Shown here: piece after piece, positions 4,688 to 8,193 of the stretch
How positions within the stretch are numbered: the first letter of the stretch is position 1
Layout: each line of letters opens with the position of its first letter
NCBI GenBank assembly: GCA_003456125.1
Contig: DMPD01000177.1
Coordinates: 1-8,193, forward strand
Reading direction: 5' to 3'
DNA: 8,193 bases
From: Cyanobacteria bacterium UBA8156
Lineage (GTDB): Bacteria > Cyanobacteriota > Cyanobacteriia > Pseudanabaenales > Pseudanabaenaceae
Position numbers and translations under genes: made by a program
The notes under the pieces: model-generated
Database searches by the model: none
What the model was told of the DNA's origin: nothing
Seen by the model: only the letters and a program-made list of their open reading frames with translations

Positions 4688-6895
4688 ATGTATCGCTTTC
4701 AGGTCAGTGCCCAAACGGAGATGGGAGAGCAGATTGGCCTTTGCGGTGCGGGGGAGGCTTTGGGGAACTGGAACCCGGCTCGCTGCGTGCGTCTGACCAC
4801 CCAGGCCGGTTGCTATCCGCTGTGGAGCGGGGAAGTGCGGGTGGGGGAGCATACCGCCGACTTTTTGGAGTACAAGTACCTGCGATTCAAGCCCGACGGC
4901 CGGGTGGTCTGGGAAGACTTGCGCGGCAATCGGCGGGTACCTTGGGAGCCCCAACCGGTGACGCTGGTGGTAGAAGACGGAGCATTCGATCGCCCGCCGG
5001 TGTGTCCCTATGGGTACTATGTATCGCCCGTGCCGGCGCCGGTGATGCCGGGGAACGGGAAAAAAGTATTGGTGGTGGGGTCTTCGGTGGCCTTGGGGTG
5101 CAGCGCCTGGTTGTTGCGGGGGTGGGCGTGGCATTTGGCGGAGGCGTTGCGGGAGCGCTACGGCCATCGCGTGGTGAACGCTGCGGTGTTGGGGGCCAAC
5201 ATGCAAAGTACCTTGGCGCAATTGCCGGGGTTGTTGGCCCAGGAACAGCCAGAGATAGTGGTGTTGGCGTTGTCTTTGGGGAACGAAGGGTTGGCCACCT
5301 GTAGACCCCACGAGCAGCGGGCGGTGCAGCGGCGGTTTGAGAGCGGCTTGCAGCAGGCGATCCAGATGGTGCGGGCGGCCGGGGCGCGGCCCATTGTGGG
5401 GAGTGTGTACCCCCACGGACATTATTCCCCCGAGCACGCCGGGTTATTGCGGGATACCCATCGGCGGATGTTGGGGTGGGAGGTGCCGGTACTGAATTGG
5501 CTGGATGGGTTGGATCGGGGGGATGGCCGCTGGCGATCGCCCCTGGAGTGGGATGCGGCCCACCCCAACACCGACGGCCAGCGGGTCATGTTTGAGGCGA
5601 TTGCGCTGGAGTTGTTTGCGCCCGATGCGTCGGCGCTCGAGCCGCCCCTGTCCGTGCCGGTCTTTGGGGATGCGGCCGGATTTGAAGTGTTTTGGTCGCC
5701 GCGGGAAACGGCCCTGCGGTTGGTCAACGGCACCGATTATCCGTACCACATCACGCCGGATTGGCAGGCTCTCCAGGGGGCTGGGCAACGGCGGGGTCTT
5801 CTCCCTGGCTTGTACAGTCGGCGTCAGCCCCAGGTCAACGAGCCCAGTAGTTTGGCGGTGTCGCCGGCCGGGGATATCGAAACGGTGTTGACCGTGCCCC
5901 CCCACACCACCTGGGTGTTTGATTCGATGTTTCACCTGTTTGCACCGTCGGTGGCCACCACGTTGTTTTACGACGGGCAGTTGGCCCTGATCCAAGAGGG
6001 CGATCGCCGATTGCGGATGGTGTGCGAAGCCTATGTCGAGTACAACGTGCACCCCATGTGGCGGGAAGTGCGGTTGGCGTTGCGGGGAATGCCCCCCGGT
6101 GTGTACGAAGACCCGCTCCATCCCGGTACCCCTTTCCGCACCCTGTGGATCGACGACGGCTTGGCCAGTCGGGTGAAGGCGCCCCCCCGTTCCACCTTGG
6201 TATTTGACTACGTGTGCAGCCTGCAGGAGCGACCCCGGGTGGCGATTTTGCCCCTGGGCGATCGCTGTGCCGCCCGCATGCTGTTGTACAAGATGGAATT
6301 TGATGGGCCGGCCTTTCCGTTCGATTTAACCCGTACCACCCTGCTCTCGGATGTGGCAGACATGGTAGCCCAAGGCTTTTGGGATATGTGGAACCCGGCG
6401 TTTTTGCAATACAGTCCCGCCGAGCACCGGATTTACCACCGCCGGTGGACGGGGCTATCCTTCGCCCACGAAGTGGAAGACACGGACAACCCGCTGCAGG
6501 ACATGACCCCCGTTTGGGAGCGGATGGCCAAACGCTACAGTGCCCGGGCCCAACGGTTTGCCTATGTCCTGGCTAAGGCTGATGAATTGCTGTTCATTCG
6601 CACCGGCCGCAGCGATCGCGGCAGTGTCGAAGATTTGCTGACGAAATTGCGCTGGCAGTGCGGCGATAAACCCCTGCGGTTGTTGTTGTTTTCCGAACAG
6701 GATAGTCAGGAGTTTGCCGGATTGCCGGAGGTGATTCACCACAACGTGTATTTTAATCCCGATTGGATGTATGCCGATGTGGGGTACTGGCAACACTGCA
6801 CCGAGGTGCTGCAAGGAATTTTGCTGGATTTGGGCATTTCCAGCCGCAACCTGTTTTGGTGCCCCCCCAACCCGCCCCGTTTGGTACCGTCCTGA
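4688..6895 (+). CDS. CBM20 - SGNH hydrolase - tandem beta module - DUF1796-like fusion protein
   Basis: A 735-aa multidomain protein. Residues 1-100 are a CBM20 starch-binding domain, with LGNWNP (Trp28), YPLWSGEV (Trp46), EYKY (61-64) and VVWEDLRGNR (Trp75, Asn81); these match the aromatic glucan-binding site of the family. Residues 125-312 are an SGNH hydrolase: VVGSSVALG with nucleophile Ser133 (GSS in place of GDS), Gly169 in VLGAN, Asn199 in SLGNEG, and DAAHPN with Asp289 and His292. Residues 327-512 are beta-rich and duplicated (PPHTTWVFD at 404-412, PPRSTLVFD at 499-507). Residues 515-735 resemble DUF1796, a putative papain-like family: LPLGDRC (Cys527), FPFDL (543-547), SFAHE (His594), LLFIRTGR (634-641). 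An in-frame TGA at 4682 leaves no room for a signal peptide, so it is probably cytosolic. I infer an esterase held on storage glucan (glycogen or semi-amylopectin); substrate unknown. There is no clear ribosome site beyond GGTGA at 4680-4684. Confidence 0.93.
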   Translation: MYRFQVSAQTEMGEQIGLCGAGEALGNWNPARCVRLTTQAGCYPLWSGEVRVGEHTADFLEYKYLRFKPDGRVVWEDLRGNRRVPWEPQPVTLVVEDGAFDRPPVCPYGYYVSPVPAPVMPGNGKKVLVVGSSVALGCSAWLLRGWAWHLAEALRERYGHRVVNAAVLGANMQSTLAQLPGLLAQEQPEIVVLALSLGNEGLATCRPHEQRAVQRRFESGLQQAIQMVRAAGARPIVGSVYPHGHYSPEHAGLLRDTHRRMLGWEVPVLNWLDGLDRGDGRWRSPLEWDAAHPNTDGQRVMFEAIALELFAPDASALEPPLSVPVFGDAAGFEVFWSPRETALRLVNGTDYPYHITPDWQALQGAGQRRGLLPGLYSRRQPQVNEPSSLAVSPAGDIETVLTVPPHTTWVFDSMFHLFAPSVATTLFYDGQLALIQEGDRRLRMVCEAYVEYNVHPMWREVRLALRGMPPGVYEDPLHPGTPFRTLWIDDGLASRVKAPPRSTLVFDYVCSLQERPRVAILPLGDRCAARMLLYKMEFDGPAFPFDLTRTTLLSDVADMVAQGFWDMWNPAFLQYSPAEHRIYHRRWTGLSFAHEVEDTDNPLQDMTPVWERMAKRYSARAQRFAYVLAKADELLFIRTGRSDRGSVEDLLTKLRWQCGDKPLRLLLFSEQDSQEFAGLPEVIHHNVYFNPDWMYADVGYWQHCTEVLQGILLDLGISSRNLFWCPPNPPRLVPS

Positions 6896-6915
6896 TCTCC
6901 GTCGGATCTCCGTGG
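6894..6915. repeat. Tandem 11-bp direct repeat between convergent genes
   Basis: GATCTCCGTCG (6894-6904) is followed immediately by GATCTCCGTGG (6905-6915), with one difference in 11 bases. The first copy begins in the stop codon of the CBM20-SGNH gene. It fills most of the 30-base gap to the convergent MFS stop. No terminator hairpin with a T-run is seen here. Confidence 0.5.
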
Positions 6916-6925
6916 CGTCCGAGTT

Positions 6926-8193
6926 CTAGGGGCGATCCAGCCAGCGGGCCAAGAGCCCCAAGGCGCCGGCCAGCAGGCCCAAACCGACAAACACGGTTGG
7001 CAGACCCCACAGGCTTTCGGCCACTCCCGCCAACGACAGCGGTAAACTCAGGGCAATGTTGATGGCGTTGTTCTGGAGACCAAACACCTTGCCCCGTACT
7101 TCTTCTGGGGTTTCTTCCTGCATGGCGGTTTGCATGGGAATCACGCTGAGGCCGGCCCCCACCCCCAACACCGCGATCGCCCCGACACTGGGCCATAGGC
7201 GATCGCCGATCGCCGCCAAAGCCAGCAAACCCGCACCCATGATGCCGGAGCCGACCAGAGCCAACCGACTGCGGGGAATGCCTTTGCCAAATCGACCCAC
7301 CAGGAGGGCTCCCCCCCCAATCCCCACGCTGGCCACCGCCAACAAAAAGCCGAATTGATCCGGGTTCAGTTCCGGCATGATTTCCGCCAGCCGTACCGCC
7401 AACACCGTCAACGCCGCCACAATCGAATAGGTGCCCACCAACTGCACCAAGGCCAACCGCAGCACCGGTCGCGCCCCGATGCAGGCCAGTCCCCCCCGCA
7501 AATCTTCCCAAAAATGCACATCGTGGGGTTGCAAATCTTCCCGTTTTTCCCCCGTCGCCGATCGCACCAACACCAGCGCCGCCAGCAAATAACAGCCCCC
7601 CACCAAAAAATCCTTGCCGCTATCCCCCAACCATTGGTTGCTGAGGTTTAACAACGGCTCGCCGGTGGCAAACCCCAACACCAACGCCCCCATCACGGTC
7701 GTGGCGCACACCGAATTGGCCGCCAACAGCTTTTCCTTGTTGACCGTGAGGGCGATCGCCGCCTGTTCCGCCGGGGTAAACACCTGGGTCAACGCCGACA
7801 CGGCAAACACAATCCCCAACAAAGCCCAAAATCCGGCCCTGGGGCCCCCCCACTGCTGTGCCACCGCCAACGTCAAGGGGATCGCGATCACCAACAGCCC
7901 CCGCAACAGATTGGAGACCGCCAATACCCGCTTTTTGAACCAGCGATCGACCCAGACCCCGGCCACCGATCCCAATACCATGGCCGGGATTGTAAACGCC
8001 ACCATCACCGCCGATACCCAGCCGCTGATCGGTTCCCCCGGTCGCTGGAACCGTTCCGCCACAATGGCGATCGCCAGGGTCAGAAAAATTTTGTCGGCGA
8101 TTTGGGAAAACACCTGACTGCCCCAGATGGCCACAAAATTGCGGTTGGCAGACAGGGACTGGGGGGGACGCGCTCCTGTTTCAACGGGGGGAG
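6926..8193 (-). CDS. MFS transporter, DHA3-like exporter (5' end outside window)
   Basis: An inner-membrane secondary transporter of the major facilitator superfamily, probably a proton-coupled efflux pump. The frame is still open at the window edge. Upstream of a GTG at 8134 the translation reads ARPPQSLSANRNFVAIWGSQ; NRNF-x-A-x-W before the first helix is typical of the family, so the GTG is internal and the start lies beyond 8193. Counting from that GTG (about 402 aa), motif A GVWVDRWFKKRV is at 59-70 after helix 2, its second-half counterpart GRFGKGIPRSRL follows later, and QTAMQEETPEEVRGKVFGLQ matches the DHA3 (macrolide or siderophore exporter-like) group. About eleven to twelve hydrophobic segments are visible, and it ends ARWLDRP. 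It converges with the CBM20-SGNH gene, 30 bases between stops. Substrate cannot be inferred. Confidence 0.92.
   Translation of the reverse strand, partial: PPVETGARPPQSLSANRNFVAIWGSQVFSQIADKIFLTLAIAIVAERFQRPGEPISGWVSAVMVAFTIPAMVLGSVAGVWVDRWFKKRVLAVSNLLRGLLVIAIPLTLAVAQQWGGPRAGFWALLGIVFAVSALTQVFTPAEQAAIALTVNKEKLLAANSVCATTVMGALVLGFATGEPLLNLSNQWLGDSGKDFLVGGCYLLAALVLVRSATGEKREDLQPHDVHFWEDLRGGLACIGARPVLRLALVQLVGTYSIVAALTVLAVRLAEIMPELNPDQFGFLLAVASVGIGGGALLVGRFGKGIPRSRLALVGSGIMGAGLLALAAIGDRLWPSVGAIAVLGVGAGLSVIPMQTAMQEETPEEVRGKVFGLQNNAINIALSLPLSLAGVAESLWGLPTVFVGLGLLAGALGLLARWLDRP

Larger units (their letters stand above)
1272..8074. repeat. HIP1 palindromes (GCGATCGC), dispersed
   Basis: Exact GCGATCGC octamers were read at 1272, 1574, 1896, 2240, 2467, 2784, 3415, 3619, 5533, 6000, 6258, 6612, 7173, 7199, 7752 and 8067 (first bases), mostly inside genes. 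This density, about one per 500 bases, is the known cyanobacterial HIP1 signature and is the main basis for the taxonomic call. None was seen in the MscS gene (66-1223) or in the ACT-like gene (3863-4582). Confidence 0.9.

Noticed and set aside
4583..5437. Upstream extension of the minus-strand frame of the ACT-like gene, opposite the CBM20-SGNH gene
   Set aside because: It is Pro/His/Gln/Arg-rich with no domain sense, typical of antisense to GC-rich coding DNA. The opposing frame encodes clear CBM20 and SGNH motifs.
8132..8134. GTG as the true start of the MFS gene
   Set aside because: The frame stays open to the window edge and the residues before it (NRNF) are conserved in the family. The Val is internal and the start lies outside.

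Overview
The window looks like cyanobacterial chromosome. The HIP1 palindrome GCGATCGC occurs about 16 times in 8.2 kb, in most genes and on both strands, and coding sequence is GC-rich. Genus cannot be assigned. Seven genes fill nearly all of the window. No RNA gene, CRISPR array, transposase or integrase was seen, and no gene-free stretch exceeds about 180 bases.

Layout. (1) 66-2017, + strand: an MscS-type mechanosensitive channel overlapping by 4 nt (ATGA) a divergent ThyA-type thymidylate synthase, followed by a GC-rich hairpin. (2) 2082-2363, +: a small exported Spy/CpxP-like LTxxQ protein, ending one base from the stop of the convergent mtnD. (3) 3683-2365, - strand: the methionine-salvage pair mtnB (methylthioribulose-1-phosphate dehydratase) and mtnD (acireductone dioxygenase). 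They are separated by 158 nt that contain a probable remnant of a dispersed cyanobacterial repeat. A promoter-like sequence inside an inverted repeat lies upstream of mtnB. (4) 4582-3863, -: an uncharacterised 239-aa protein that appears to hold two ACT-like folds. (5) 4688-6895, +: a 735-aa multidomain protein divergent from (4). (6) 8193-6926, -: an MFS (DHA3-like) exporter whose 5' end lies beyond the window.

The standout is gene (5). Read directly, it is an N-terminal CBM20 starch-binding domain, an SGNH hydrolase with a recognisable Ser/Asp/His set, two copies of a roughly 95-residue beta-rich module, and a C-terminal DUF1796-like (putative papain-like) domain. An in-frame stop two codons before the ATG leaves no room for a signal peptide, so the protein should be cytosolic, where cyanobacteria store glycogen or semi-amylopectin. 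I infer a storage-polysaccharide-bound esterase or acyl-processing enzyme. No described protein with this domain order is known to me.

The genes otherwise do not form one pathway. MtnB and MtnD act in the same salvage route, with the remaining enzymes presumably encoded elsewhere. The channel/thyA overlap implies co-translation rather than an obvious functional link.
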